A stretch of 64,000 nt of DNA, taken from contig CM060121.1 of the NCBI GenBank assembly GCA_030522415.1, forward strand, positions 12,356,055 through 12,420,054, written 5' to 3'. The notes below the pieces were generated by a model that saw nothing but the letters and a program-made list of their open reading frames with translations, had not been told where the DNA came from and made no database searches. Of the stretch, positions 1 to 11,190 are shown piece by piece; within the stretch, counting starts at the first letter, position 1, and each line of letters begins with the position of its first letter. The stretch comes from Channallabes apus. Its lineage: Eukaryota > Chordata > Actinopteri > Siluriformes > Clariidae. Made by a program: the position numbers and the translations under genes.

Positions 1-1048
1 TCAAACGACGCATTTCAGCTGGGGATTAGTCGTGAGGAGTGACATCATAGGAGTGTAAGAAAGTACTCAGCAGCAATAAGATTAAAACTAAGGTAAACGT
101 AAAAGCACATAAAATATTTTTTGTCTTATTACATCATATGAAAACTCTAGTATTTATCCATACAAGGCGAAAGCGCCGTTTCTGCATGAAGCACACTTTA
201 AAGAGAAGTCCGAGAGTTTCTGGTGTGGTATTATTAACAGTATAACGCATATAAATAAAAATCTATGATTCAAACTTCCTCATTAAACCTGGAAACAACA
301 GAAAGGCGACACGGTCTGTGGTAACAACTGCACTCTGACCGAGTCTCTTCTTTAAAAGATACAACATGCAATAAAGATATTGTGGGTTTTTTGTTTCTTT
401 ATATACATCCATGTTAAAGGAAAGGAAAACAAAAACAATATCAGGGGGAGTGATGCTCTGAAGATGATCATTTTCCAATCTATGCTCTAAAGCAGGTCCA
501 AATTTCTATTCAGTCCGAGGTCCGGGAAAAATGACAGTCTAATTTCAAATAGAGAACTACAAAAAAAAAAAAAGTCAAAAACCCAAAATTTTCGAACAAT
601 ACCCAAAAATTTACATGGTAGTCCTTTTAGTGTTAAAGGTGACATCTTTGTGCCACCAGTTGTTTGAAGTTGGGCATAAAAGGTGTGAGGACCAGGTGGA
701 GGCACTGATGTAAATGTTCATTGGTGATGGAGCTGCGATGTGTTTTTCACCGTGCTCATAGTTGAAACGACAGATTCACAACAGTACGTTGAGGAAAACA
801 TTGTGAGAATTTGAAGGGCCATTTTCTGCAGGACAGGAACACCTGCTGCAGTAACCATCTTTGTCCAGAAGGTGAGAAGGTGACCACTTTTCACTTCTGA
901 TTGCTAGATTAAGCACATTGGTTTTCTGCTTCCCACGGGGAGCACAAATGCATATTTTTCTGTCCACTCACTCTTAAATTCGCTGTTTTCAAAATCAACT
1001 TATCTCAATGGCCAGCTTTGAGCACACCATTAGGATATTAAGGACATC

Positions 1049-1575
1049 TATACTAATAAAGGGGAAAGTTTGTATGTATCTATGTATGTATGTTTGTCCG
1101 GGTTAGAAAGGCAACTTCTACATGAGCTAGAAACTTGAAATTTAGTACAGAGGTGTGTCATGCGACCCCCTCCCCGGGAAAAATCCGGAAATCTAGGTAG
1201 GCCCTCTAGAAACCTAGAAATATACTAATAAAGGGGAAAGTTTGTATGTATCTATGTATGTATGTTTGTCCGGGTTAGAAAGGCAACTTCTACATGAGCT
1301 AGAAACTTGAAATTTAGTACAGAGGTGTGTCATGCGACCCCCTCCCCGGGAAAAATCCGGAAATCTAGGTAGGCCCTCTAGAAACCTAGAAATTTTTATA
1401 TACTAATAAAGGGGAAAGTTTGTATGTATCTATGTATGTATGTTTGTCCGGGTTAGAAAGGCAACTTCTACATGAGCTAGAAACTTGAAATTTAGTACAG
1501 AGGTGTGTCATGCGACCCCCTCCCCGGGAAAAATCCGGAAATCTAGGTAGGCCCTCTAGAAACCTAGAAAACCTA
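1049..1575 (+). repeat. Three tandem copies of Helitron 5' end
   Basis: Nearly identical units of about 172-178 bp start at 1049, 1221 and 1399. Each opens with TATACTAATAAAGGGG, carries a GTATGTAT-rich stretch and ends in repeated CTAGAAACC words. Only the first copy is preceded by the terminal TC. The last copy runs into further diverged CTAGAAA-type repeats to about 1710. Confidence 0.9.
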
Positions 1576-1926
1576 GAAAAACGTTTCCCTTCACTTGCAA
1601 TCTTGAAATTTGGCACGGGCGTGTGCCACGTGGTCCTCTACACGGGAAAATTATAAAAATGTACGTACGCCCTCTAGAAACCTAGAAAAAAGGCCCTCTA
1701 GAAATGTACAAAACCTACCAAAACGTTTCTATTTGAAATTTGGTACGTCTGACATAAATTTGGTAGGAAAAAAACCCTATATCCAGGTAGGTGCCCGAGA
1801 ACCCTACAAAACGTACGTCCCGTTCTCGCGAGATTCCCGCTTGCGCGTACCTCTTCGTCGTCTTCCTTCTCCGGGCCCCTTCCCCGCGTCTGTCGTCTGC
1901 GCATGCTCCCCTACCAACCCACACTA

Positions 1927-1940
1927 GGCTATATAAGGCC
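1927..1940 (+). promoter_or_regulatory. TATA-box region inside the Helitron
   Basis: A CTATATAAGG motif lies in GC-rich surroundings about 340-390 bp upstream of the broken Helitron reading frame. It is a plausible core promoter for that frame; expression is not shown. Confidence 0.4.
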
Positions 1941-2176
1941 GCACGCTGTTACCCGTCTTCATTCCCTCGCAATCGTCGCCTGCAGCACACAGTAGCAGGC
2001 CTTTCGGTGCTCATTTGTCGCCTTTGACTTTTGCACTCCATCCATTTGTTTACAGTCGTAGGTGATAATGTTTATGGGCATTTCGTGTTGTTGTTGCCCA
2101 ATACACCTCGCATTGTAATGGACGAAACGGCAGAGGTTCTAATCGCCCGTTGCTAATTAGCCACGTAAGCACATTG

Positions 2177-2276
2177 CACATTTTGATTCGGTACCACTTG
2201 CATTTCAACATTCCTTATCCGTGCGGCACATTTTGATTCGGTACCACGTGCATTTCAACATTCCTTATCCGTGCGC
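2177..2276 (+). repeat. 50-bp direct duplication in the Helitron
   Basis: Two copies of a 50-bp unit (2177-2226 and 2227-2276) contain the shared words TTTTGATTCGGTACCAC and CATTCCTTATCCGTGCG. They differ at about one or two positions, so the duplication is recent or conserved. It lies just upstream of the Helitron reading frame. Confidence 0.85.
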
Positions 2277-2326
2277 CAGTAGTGTTCGTCACTTTCACCG
2301 TTGACTGGTTGTACATTGCCGTTCCA

Positions 2327-2652
2327 ATGGACGAAACGAAAGAGGATCCAATCGCCCGAAAGCGTCGGAAGGCCAACGAAAGGAAGGCAAGGTGGCTAGC
2401 AAGACAAAGCCAAGAGACGCTACGCCGTATTCAGATGCCGAAGCTCACCGCGTACGCCGTCAACACGAAACTCCAGAACAAGCTGCGGTACCCACGTACC
2501 CACCCTTTTTGCAGGACTTGCTTACCAATCCAGACAATCCTGACTATCAAAACATGGATACCCAGATACTACCATTATCACATTCTGCAATGAATGAGTT
2601 GATGAACAATGACTATTTATCGTGTGTATTTATCCAACAAGAAGAACAATAA
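2327..2652 (+). pseudogene. Broken N-terminal Helitron protein fragment
   Basis: A reading frame starts at ATG 2327 (MDETKEDPIARKRRKANERK) and continues as a basic Arg/Lys-rich stretch. A frame change around 2430-2460 is needed to continue into the phrase RVRRQHETPEQAA, which ends at the stop near 2652. Arg-rich ETPEQ/ETPEE repeats are typical of the N-terminus of Helitron Rep-helicase proteins. The HUH Rep motifs and the PIF1-type helicase are absent. I read it as a shifted, truncated remnant inside the non-autonomous element. A small basic DNA-binding peptide cannot be excluded. Confidence 0.5.
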
Positions 2653-2679
2653 ACTAACAACAGAAACATTATAACGTTA

Positions 2680-2835
2680 TGAATAATGATGTATTTATTC
2701 GGTATGTATTTATCCGGTATGTATTAATACTTCCCTTAATACTGAGTATGCCACACAAACATCGTATGACATCACCATACTTCATGCTTATGTATGTATT
2801 TATTCGGTATGTATTTCTCCGGTATGTATTTACCC
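2680..2835 (+). repeat. Degenerate GTATGTATTTATYCGGTAT repeats
   Basis: Short repeated words (ATGTATTTATTCGGT, ATGTATTTATCCGGT and similar) recur several times between about 2690 and 2835 in the 3' part of the Helitron. They form an imprecise minisatellite. Confidence 0.6.
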
Positions 2836-2939
2836 ACTGTATTATTTTTGTCCACTGTCCTCTTCATTCATCATTGCATATACTGAGTATTATACTTCTC
2901 CAGTTCTGCGCGCAGCGAAGCGCGCGGGTACTGCTAGTC

Positions 2940-3225
2940 ATATAATATAAGAGCTGAGCTACTCATTCTGTTTATCTTCCACGAGTCGTTCGTTCTTTTG
3001 AATCTACTGCACCGCATAGCGCCTATGGGAGTCACGTGACAAAGGACCGAACAACTCGGGACTTGACGATTTGTTGAGAACAGTCCAATACACGCGATGA
3101 TTTGCGCATGCGTGCCCAGTATAAAATGAACGAATCACTCTCGGAGACGACTCGTTCTTCTGAGTCACGTTAAAGATTCGTTCAAAAAGAACGAATCGTT
3201 CATCAACGACACATCACTAGAAGAC
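2940..3225. repeat. Possible hAT-like non-autonomous element
   Basis: The right edge reads, on the minus strand, TAGTGATGTGTCGTTGATGAA and then repeats ACGAATCGTTC words. The left part carries related ACGAGTCGTTCGTTC words. Such CGTTC-rich ends occur on teleost hAT-type repeats. I could not define a clean left end or a target duplication. Confidence 0.3.
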
Positions 3226-3914
3226 TCAAAGATATATCGCGTGGAAACACAGTCGCGCACTTCATTGATAACTCATTTGGATTATGATTAAATTAGCATG
3301 TTTGTTTTGGCGTCGGTCCAGATGTAACCGTATTTGGGTCCGGATGCAGACCGGAGTCCGCCTATTGAGTACCCCGCCTCTAAAGTGTTTTATTACCTAA
3401 AAATGTAATGTAAATGTAAAATGTGCAATTAAGAAAAAAAATCTGAAAATAAAATTACATGTTGTACTTTACTTTTAGTTAAGTTTAATGCTCTGAAATG
3501 TTTGCAAAACAAGATTATCATCATTATCACATTTATTAAGAGCTACAGACATCCCCTCATTTCCTCTTTAAAATAAAACACAAAATGTTGCTCATCATGC
3601 TACAATCACACTGCAAAGCAACCGAACTTCACTACTGAAGCGTTCGCCGAGTTACAGCTTCACCTCTCGCTTATCTTCTCACATAAAATCTCACCACTGC
3701 TACTAGACACATTTTAAAGTGTGTAAAAACTTGTGTGTGACACTTTTTTTAAATGTAATATTTCTCTTTCTGTGATTTATTTTCTACATTCTATAGAAAT
3801 CAATACCTTAGATTTCAAAGCTATCAAATAACACATTTATGTGATTAAACACAACAACAAAAGGCAATAGTTATTTGAGCTGTTTTTGGTCAGCTGTTCT
3901 AGATTAGTTATTGT
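3226..3914. other. No gene seen
   Basis: This AT-rich stretch within the presumed ERN1 intron shows no reading frame or repeat that I recognise. Confidence 0.5.
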
Positions 3915-4115
3915 ACGAACAGTATCGTCAAGTTAAATTGCAAGCACCATAATGAAGACCATCCCAAATAAAGCAAGACCTAAACTTAGCTCTGCTGCAA
4001 AGAAGAAGAAGAATGACCAGCCTCAAATCACCAATTAACAAACAGCACCTCAGATTAGAGCCGTTATAAAGGATTTACAGAGCATACATAACAGATACTG
4101 TTTAAATGAGATAAT
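3915..4115 (+). repeat. Tc1-like transposase fragment
   Basis: The segment shares words with the Tc1-like relics at 39207 and 50785: a stretch around GCACCATAATGAA, a Leu/Gln-rich region and CAGATTAGAGCCGTTATAAAG. It corresponds to the helix-turn-helix part of a Tc1-type transposase and is interrupted by stops. It is a dead fragment. Confidence 0.55.
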
Positions 4116-4134
4116 ATTTTGGATGCTTTCAATA

Positions 4135-4520
4135 TAGTGGAACCTCGGCTTACGAGTAACGCGGATTACGAGTGTTCTGCAAGACGAGCAAAGATTTTTA
4201 ATAAATTTTGACTTACGAGCACCGAATATCGGCATGTACTGTTTCTTATAACACACGTATGTGCGCGCGAGTAAAGCAAAAGAAATTCTCAATACAGAGA
4301 TTAAAAATCCAATTGCTTCCTCATCGCGGTGTGTGTGTGTCTGTCTTGTGTGCGAGCGTAATTTGACACCGTTTCTGAAGAGGGATTCACACACACCGTC
4401 GGCGCAAACACACAGCCGCGAGCGCGAGAGAAACACACTCCGAAGAAACTCAGCTCTGTCTCAAATCTTTTCGGGGGTAAGGTACTGGTTCATTTGTTTG
4501 TTTGTTTTACTTTAAAGCAG
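4135..4520 (+). repeat. Partial CAGTGGAACC-type DNA transposon
   Basis: The left end (TAGTGGAACCTCGGCTTACGAG) matches the terminal repeat of the element at 43642-44506. The interior shares the GTAAAGCAAAAG and long GTGTGTGTCTGTC stretches with that copy in inverse orientation. No right terminal repeat is seen, so the copy is truncated. Confidence 0.55.
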
Positions 4521-4601
4521 TGATTGTTTCATTATCGATTAGTTGTTGCAGCCCTATTTCAGATTAAACAGTGTAGCGGGAGAGAGACGTTGATTAATGA
4601 C

Positions 4602-5307
4602 TAGGGCTGCACGATATTAGGAAAATATGCGATATTGCGATAACGATATTTCTTGCGATATAACATTTCCTTAGAGGAATACATTTTTTATTATTATTCT
4701 TGCCTATTTTTTTAATTATTTATTTATATGTAATGATGATACTAAAATAAACAGGTAATAGATATTCGTCTGATGTAATTAAATCTAATTCAGGCTAAAA
4801 AGAAACTATATGTCAAGGAAGTTGCAAATATTTAGACTTCAAAACACTGTGAATGACTTAAAACTCCTCAGCAGATATTCTGACTTCTGGTTTGCTGTTA
4901 CTATAAACCTGCCAACAAAATAAGAATTACTTTCAAACATTACTTTTTATTTACATGTAACCATACACTCATCAATAGTGTCTTAAAACAAGAGCATCTT
5001 TTAAACTAAATATTCTCTTTGGCTTGCCTGTTATTTTTTTATTTTTATTTGTCTCACACACACACGCGCGCTCCGCGACCGGCACTAGGACCCGGAAGTA
5101 ATGCGGGCGCGAACCCGGAAGTATAAAAGAGTATAAGAGCTGTGAGAGCCCTTAAACTAATTTGCGTGGTTATCCTGCCTACTCGTTTGCTTCCGCGTTT
5201 GGGTTTACCATCCACGTTTACAAAGGGCTAACGGCTAATCGCTAAGTCTTCTGATCATCCCGGGTTAGTTCGTGACAGAATGAAGTATAAATATATTAAT
5301 AATAATA

Positions 5308-5380
<73 letters not shown>

Positions 5381-5530
5381 CGCGCATAAACATAGTAAGG
5401 GCCCATCTGATTGGTCAAATTTGGAAACAAATGCTTGACACAAAGTATTTATCGCAACTCTTTGCGATATGGTTATCGCGCATGCCATTATCGCGATAAC
5501 GATATTTTTTCGATATATCGTGCAGCCCTA
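4602..5530. mobile_element. hAT MITE, copy A
   Basis: A 929-bp element is bounded by inverted repeats TAGGGCTGCACGATAT and ATATCGTGCAGCCCTA. Flanking 8-bp direct repeats TTAATGAC (4594-4601) and TTTATGAC (5531-5538) match at 7 of 8 positions, the target-duplication length of hAT elements. No transposase is encoded. The interior has a block with two CCGGAAGT (ETS) motifs and a TATAAAAG motif near 5090-5130, and a (TA)n array. Confidence 0.9.
5311..5378. repeat. (TA)n microsatellite
   Basis: About 34 uninterrupted TA units lie inside the hAT MITE copy A. The sister copy B has only a short AT-rich stretch here, so the array expanded after the copies separated. Confidence 0.95.
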
Positions 5531-6045
5531 TTTATGACTGCTGTTTACGGAAGTGTAGTCCAGTGCGGGAGATGCATTATGGGTAATGCAGTCCGGTGTG
5601 TTTGAACGTGAATGCGAGCTGTAAGCTAGGATATAGAGCCTAAGTTTTGTTCTTCAGTAGTTTTTTTTTTTTTTGTTGGATTTAAGTGCAGTATCCACCC
5701 GAAAGTTTGTACTATAGCCCGACAATGCAGAAAATAAAAGAACTGCCATCGACCAGTTTGTCCATCTCATCATTACACGAGCATGAATTAACGGGCTGTT
5801 GCGCTGTCACGAGCAACATTAAAATAAAGCGGAGAAGCTTTAATAATTTTGAAGAGAACAACAGTCTTTCCGTTAACGTGTGAGTGTTTAATTCAGACGA
5901 GAGGAGAATGGTTTACTGTGTAAGATGAGAAGGGGGAGACCGGAGGGGCTGAAAGCAAGCGTCTCCACCTTACTCTTTACAATGTAGAAAACCAAAATTT
6001 TAAAAAATAAATCAGGAAAGACCATAGAATTAGGTGTGTCCAAAC

Positions 6046-7257
6046 TAGGGCTGCACGATATTAGGGAAATATGCGATATTGTTGTTGAATATTGCAATAA
6101 CGATATTTCTTGCGATATAACATTTCCCTAGAGAAATGCATTTTTTATTATTATTATTGCCTATTTTTTTGTTATTTATTTATATGTAATGATCATACTA
6201 AAATAAACACGTAGATAGATATTCATTCATTCATTCATTCATTCATTTTCTATACCGCTTAATCCTGTGTTCAGGGTCGCGGGGGACCTGGAGCCTATCC
6301 CAGGAGACTTCGGGCACTAGGCGGGGTACACCCTGGACAGGGTGCCAATCCATCGCAGGGCATAGATAGATATTCGTCTGATGTAATTAAATCTAATTCA
6401 GGCTAAAAAGAAACTATTTGTCAAGGAAGTTGCAAATATTTAGGCTTCAAAACACTATGAATGACTTAAACCCCTCAGCAGACATTCTGATTTCTGGTTT
6501 GCTGTTACTATAAACCTGCCAACACAATATGAATTACTTTCAAACATTACTTTTTATTTACGTGTAACCATACACTCATCAATAGTGTCTTAAAACAAGA
6601 GCATCTTTTAAACAAAATATTCTCTTTGGCTTGCCTGTTTTTGTTTTTTTTTTAATAAAAATTATTAAACCAAAATTAAATTTTAAAAAATATGTGTGTG
6701 TGTAGTAGTAAAATAAAAATACTACACACACTCGCTCCGCGACCGGCACTAGGACCCAGAAGAAATGCGGTCGCGAACCAGGAAGTATAAGAGAAGTAAA
6801 CAAACCATAGAGCTTAGTCACTGAGTTCGCACATGTCGGTTCAGACTGTTTATTTTCTGATTCGAGTGTGTGTTTATAGGACGCGGGTTAAATTTGTGTT
6901 TTTCCCTTGCTTCCCTTCTGTGAGAGTCCTTAAACTAATTCGCGTGGTTATCCTGCCTACTCGCTTGCTTCCGCGTTTGGGTTTACCGTCCACGCTACAA
7001 AGGGCTAACGGCTAATCGCTAAGTCTTCTGATCAACTCCGGTTAGTTCGCGACAGAATTAAGTATAAGGATATAAATAATATATATTTATATATAAAGAT
7101 ATAAGCGGGTATAAACATAGTAAGAGCCCATCTTATTGGTCAAACTTGGGAACACAAATGCTTGGCACATAACCATAGCGCAAAGAGTTGCGATAAATAA
7201 TTTATCGCGTATACCATTATCGCGATCACGATATTTTTGATATATCGTGCAGCCCTA
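6046..7257. mobile_element. hAT MITE, copy B
   Basis: This 1212-bp element has the same TAGGGCTGCACGATAT inverted ends as the copy at 4602. It is flanked by a perfect 8-bp duplication GTCCAAAC (6038-6045 and 7258-7265). It is longer than copy A mainly because of a nested SINE-tail insertion at 6225-6362 and about 140 bp retained near 6795-6930. It encodes no transposase. Confidence 0.93.
6225..6362 (-). mobile_element. 5'-truncated SINE tail nested in hAT MITE
   Basis: A 138-bp insertion interrupts the hAT sequence. It is flanked by a 13-bp duplication TAGATAGATATTC (6212-6224 and 6363-6375). Read on the minus strand it is the 3' part of the tRNA-type SINE seen complete at 56398, ending in a (GAAT)n tail. 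About 113 bp are identical to the insertion at 32938-33066. Confidence 0.85.
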
Positions 7258-10034
7258 GTCCAAACTTTTGCCTAATAGTGTATTAAGACAAACAAATTAT
7301 TTCTCTTACAAGCAGAGAAACAAACAAATGATTTACAAGCAGAACTTCTAAATCTGATACAAGAATCCAACAAGTCTAAATATGATACACACTTATACAA
7401 ACACGTACATAACGGTCGACTCGTTCATGTGCGGCGTTTTGTATAGCTGGTGAAAGAAGAAGCCATGCTTTGTTCCACTTCTCTGAATCTGGTGTTTTGG
7501 CTGCGCGAACAACACACACCTGCAAACCTTCCCACTCCAGTCACCTCACACAAACTCACAAAACATTTAGCAGAGAGATCAGAATGTGTTCACAGCTTCC
7601 CTACTGAGAAAGAAAAAGTCTCACTTTCCGAAGAACAGAGAAGCACCTGCGAGTCCCACAAGCTCACAGTGATGTCAGAGGGCCGTGACTGCATGTGTTC
7701 AGCTCTGTGTAATTCATTCAAGGATGCCATCAGAACCGTGCAGTGTTTTTATACAAGCTGAAATAGACTCACTATGTAAAGCTGTACACACAGAACTTTA
7801 ATGGCAGGATGTTTTTTTTTTTAACACTGTCCATGGTGCACACACCCACTAATTTAGCACGATGCTGGAGGCTTTATGGAGCTTGTAATTAGTCAGCCCT
7901 GCCCTGATATTTACGACTTAGCCAAGCTCAGATCCTTCTTATTTCATTTTGATAGTTAATAAACGCCCGACGGATCCAGAAACAGCACTCTGATCCAAGG
8001 ACAAACACATGCTTAAAAGATTTTTCTTTTTCTTTTTTTTTTTTTAAAACACTGATTCCTCTTTAGCTTTTTTTTTTTAACACATGTCCTGATTCCTCTT
8101 TAGCTACAGAGAAGTCCAAAAACTAGGAAGTGTACAATGTTTTAAATAATGCTGAAATGTAAAGCTGTGGTTTAATCTACAACCTATCGAGTATTAAATC
8201 TCATATAATAAGTCAGTTACGGTCTTCAGTTCATTGACAACACTAGTGTAACATCAGAGTTTGCAATAAACTAGGCACACTTTTTTACGTTTTTTACTCC
8301 AATAACATTCAGCCACTTGTAAACTTGCAAAGTGTTTGTGATCACACTTCGAGATAACGATCACGGAGACTTGGATCTGTAACAGATATCAGATTAAACA
8401 GATTGTACTCATGGAAGGGAAATGAGTGCAAAAATGCACCGCCATTAAAACAAAATAACCCATGTCAAACCCAAAGCACAGCGTTTCAGTGCTTCACATC
8501 CTCTTGAAAAAAAAAATTCACAAACGTATATCCGTAAAGGGACCTGCACCTGTCTCACATGGAAATACTACTACTACACTCTGAACACAGACTTGTTAAC
8601 CTGTGTTAAGACTTGGCACAGAAGCCTGGGTAGTCTGTTTACCGAACAGCGACCACATGCTCGAGGAACTGGAGTTGGACAAGTAATTTTTTATGCAACG
8701 CCATGTGCCGAGCTGTTCCACACAACACATTGCATATTCAGGAGAACCTGGAACTGTCAGTTCTTTCCACCATTTGAAATACACAGGCGACATGAGGTCA
8801 GCTCTCCTCCATCAGCGTTTGGTCATTTTCCTGCCGGAACACACCTGACTCCCGATTTAGGCACATTAAACTTGCAAAATGTGAAGAAACCTAACATTGG
8901 TCAATGACACTAGACTAACTCAATCTCTGAGTTATCTAGAAAAGTTTTATGCACATACAAGGAGCTTTCAAAGTCAAACTGGGAGTATAATCTATCTTTA
9001 ATTCTCTGTATAATCTTAAATGAAATCTTATATAATCTTGAAATCTTCATTATCTTTCTAGAAACCTTAGTACACCAGAGCAATGGTCTGACTGCCTTCT
9101 TCACGTCTGAAATGCTGGCCTCCCGGGAATTCCTTTACTAGCCCAAACGTAGCAATTGTTTAGACCAGGTGCAGGACTGTACGAGGGGTGTGGCAATAAG
9201 TCCCAGCTTTGTTCCTGTAATGTGAAAGTGGCGTCGATAAATGAATTTGTGTACAATTCCCACAGACAGATGAATATCTTCTACAAGTTGGAGATAAATT
9301 ATCGATCAATTTTCGAGGATCGGGTGTTTCACTCGCTGAGCGTCCACAGGACCGAGCTCCGAGCCACCTCGTCCGAGATCAGCTTTCATGGATGTAGGGC
9401 CTTCTTTAAAACATTTGCACCATTCAAATGATTTAATCTGGTTAAGAGTCTCATCACCATACTGTGCTAGACGTCTTCTGTAAATGACGTTTTATGCCTT
9501 CATTCGGAAGAAATTAATCACGAGTCCTGATTTGACTTGAACGGGGCCCTCTTACACGACACCGCCTGCTATCCTTCAACCACTAGACTATTTTGCTCCC
9601 TTGCTTTTTGATTGTATTCTTTGCTCTGTAGGTTCCTACACAAGCTTCACCCACTTCAAGGAGTAGAACTGGACAACACGATGCCATGACCTCAATATCA
9701 CACTTTTAGTGCAATACTGGTCAAAGCAACTAAACATCAAAGCAGAAACCAGCCGAGTGTGCATGTGTGTGTGCGCGCGTGCGTGTCACTGTGTCCTCTT
9801 TGGTTGTTTTTATCTCAGTTAAATTGTTTCCATCTATTCAGGGCAGTTAAGAACTTTGTTATTTGTATCATTTAAGTTGACTCCCTGTTCTGTGACTCCT
9901 GACTTAGTTTTCTTTACAACTGTCTGAAACTTGTTTCTTGTTGAAACATTTATCACCGTCATCTAATATAACAACTGCAGACACGTGGACACGAACGAGC
10001 GTCACTCATCTCTATCTGTTTATCTCAATATACA

Positions 10035-10150
10035 TCTGAGCAGTTGAGGGTTAAGAATCTGGCTCAACGGCCCAATAGTTGTAGCATGGTGGTGCTGGAG
10101 TTTGGACCTGGGACCTTCTGATCCATAGTTCCTGAGTTCTAGCACAACCG
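10035..10150 (-). repeat. tRNA-derived SINE fragment
   Basis: On the minus strand the words CAGAAGGTCCCAGGTCCAAAC and the following TTAACCCTCAACTG region match the SINE at 21311-21494. The copy is diverged and incomplete. Confidence 0.55.
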
Positions 10151-10679
10151 TCCTATTCTTTTGGGGTTTAACATTTTTTTTGGGGTGTCTGTGAAGAAGT
10201 CACAGATGAGATTTACATGTTTTACACCTCGTATTTACATCTCAGATTTACATTTTCAGTCAGATGACCTCAGTAGTGTTATTTTACCATGACTATTCTT
10301 TCAAAGAAATTATTTTGACCCAAAGATGTCCAGCAGATTGGACCGAGCCTCGGTTGGAAGTGATGTTCTTCAAATACAGTCAAATACAAATGTGAAAAAA
10401 GTGCTAATTTCTGTTCAGACTAAACAAACGTGACCTCAGACAGACAGAAAGATATTGACAATGTTCTCTAAAGAATATCAAACACCAGCACTAAACTAGC
10501 ATCAGTGAACAGCATCATACAACGAGAACACGGTTTCCCCCACTGATAACTGTTTTTTTCTCTTTACGTGTATATCCTAATCACTGATGAGGTGAAGTGA
10601 AAAAACTGTGGTCTGATGAATGGCATGACGATTAACATTACTGGATAATTATTCCATCAAAACACAGACACATGGAAGC

Positions 10680-10712
10680 TTATAGTGGTTAGCAGTGTCG
10701 CCTAGCACCTCT

Positions 10713-10762
<50 letters not shown>

Positions 10763-10870
10763 GTTTGCATGCTGCCCCTGTGTTTGGTTGGTGGGTTTCC
10801 TCCCACTGTCCAGAGACTTTCAGAATAGGATAATTCTCTAATTGTCCGTAGTGTGTGAATGTTGACTGGA
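10680..10870 (+). repeat. Diverged SINE with (GT)n expansion
   Basis: The head GTGGTTAGCAGTGTCGCCTAGCACCTC and the later words GGTGGGTTTCCTCC and GTCCGTAGTGTGTGAATG match the SINE complete at 56398-56763. A (GT)n array at 10715-10760 has expanded inside it. Confidence 0.7.
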
Positions 10871-11004
10871 GGTTGTACACACAATCATAAAAATGGGAAT
10901 AAATGCAATGTTCACTACTGGCCTCCACGGTCCCAAGCTGGACTACAGAGGTTCCTATATGACTGAATGGAACACATATTTGTTTAGATAAATATTTAAA
11001 AGTC

Positions 11005-11190
11005 AGAGGGGGGGGGGGAAGAGAGAGAGAGAGACAGACACAGAAAGACAAAAAGATTGAGACAGACAGAGAGAGATAAAGAGAGAGACACAGGGACAGA
11101 CAGAGAGAGACACAGAGACAGACAGAAACAGACAGACAGAGAGAGAAACAGAGACAGACAGAAAGACACAAAGAGAGAGAGAGAAACAGA
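11005..11190 (+). repeat. Purine-rich simple repeat (G)n, (GA)n, (GACA)n
   Basis: A poly-G run is followed by about 170 bp of AGAG and GACA words. It creates long Ser/Leu or Arg/Glu frames on either strand by composition only. Confidence 0.9.

Larger units (their letters stand above)
1047..2937 (+). mobile_element. Helitron, probably non-autonomous
   Basis: The element shows all the terminal hallmarks of a Helitron. It begins with TC at 1047 directly after an A, and ends with CTAG at 2934-2937 directly before a T, so it sits in an A^T target without a target duplication. A GC hairpin (GCGCGC 2908-2913, loop AGCGAA, GCGCGC 2920-2925) lies 8 nt before CTAG. Inside are three tandem copies of the 5' end, a TATA-box region near 1928, a 50-bp tandem duplication and a broken N-terminal fragment of a Helitron-type open reading frame. 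No Rep or helicase catalytic domain is seen, so movement would depend on another copy. Confidence 0.85.
5990..7280 (+). repeat. Tc1-type terminal repeat split by hAT insertion
   Basis: Joining the bases left of 6046 to those right of 7265 gives a contiguous TTAGGTGTGTCCAAACTTTT followed by GCCTAATAGTGTA. This resembles the outer end of Tc1-like elements elsewhere in the window (for example 31803, CAAAAGTTTGGACACGCC, inverse). The hAT MITE copy B therefore landed inside an older Tc1-like terminal repeat. Confidence 0.55.

Noticed and set aside
1..1046. ERN1 luminal-domain exon on the minus strand
   Set aside because: Frames at 263-478, 487-705 and 776-967 show none of the expected FVSTLDG or SIKWTLKE-type phrases.
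5255..5488. Ile-Tyr repeat frame
   Set aside because: It translates a (TA)n array inside a hAT MITE.
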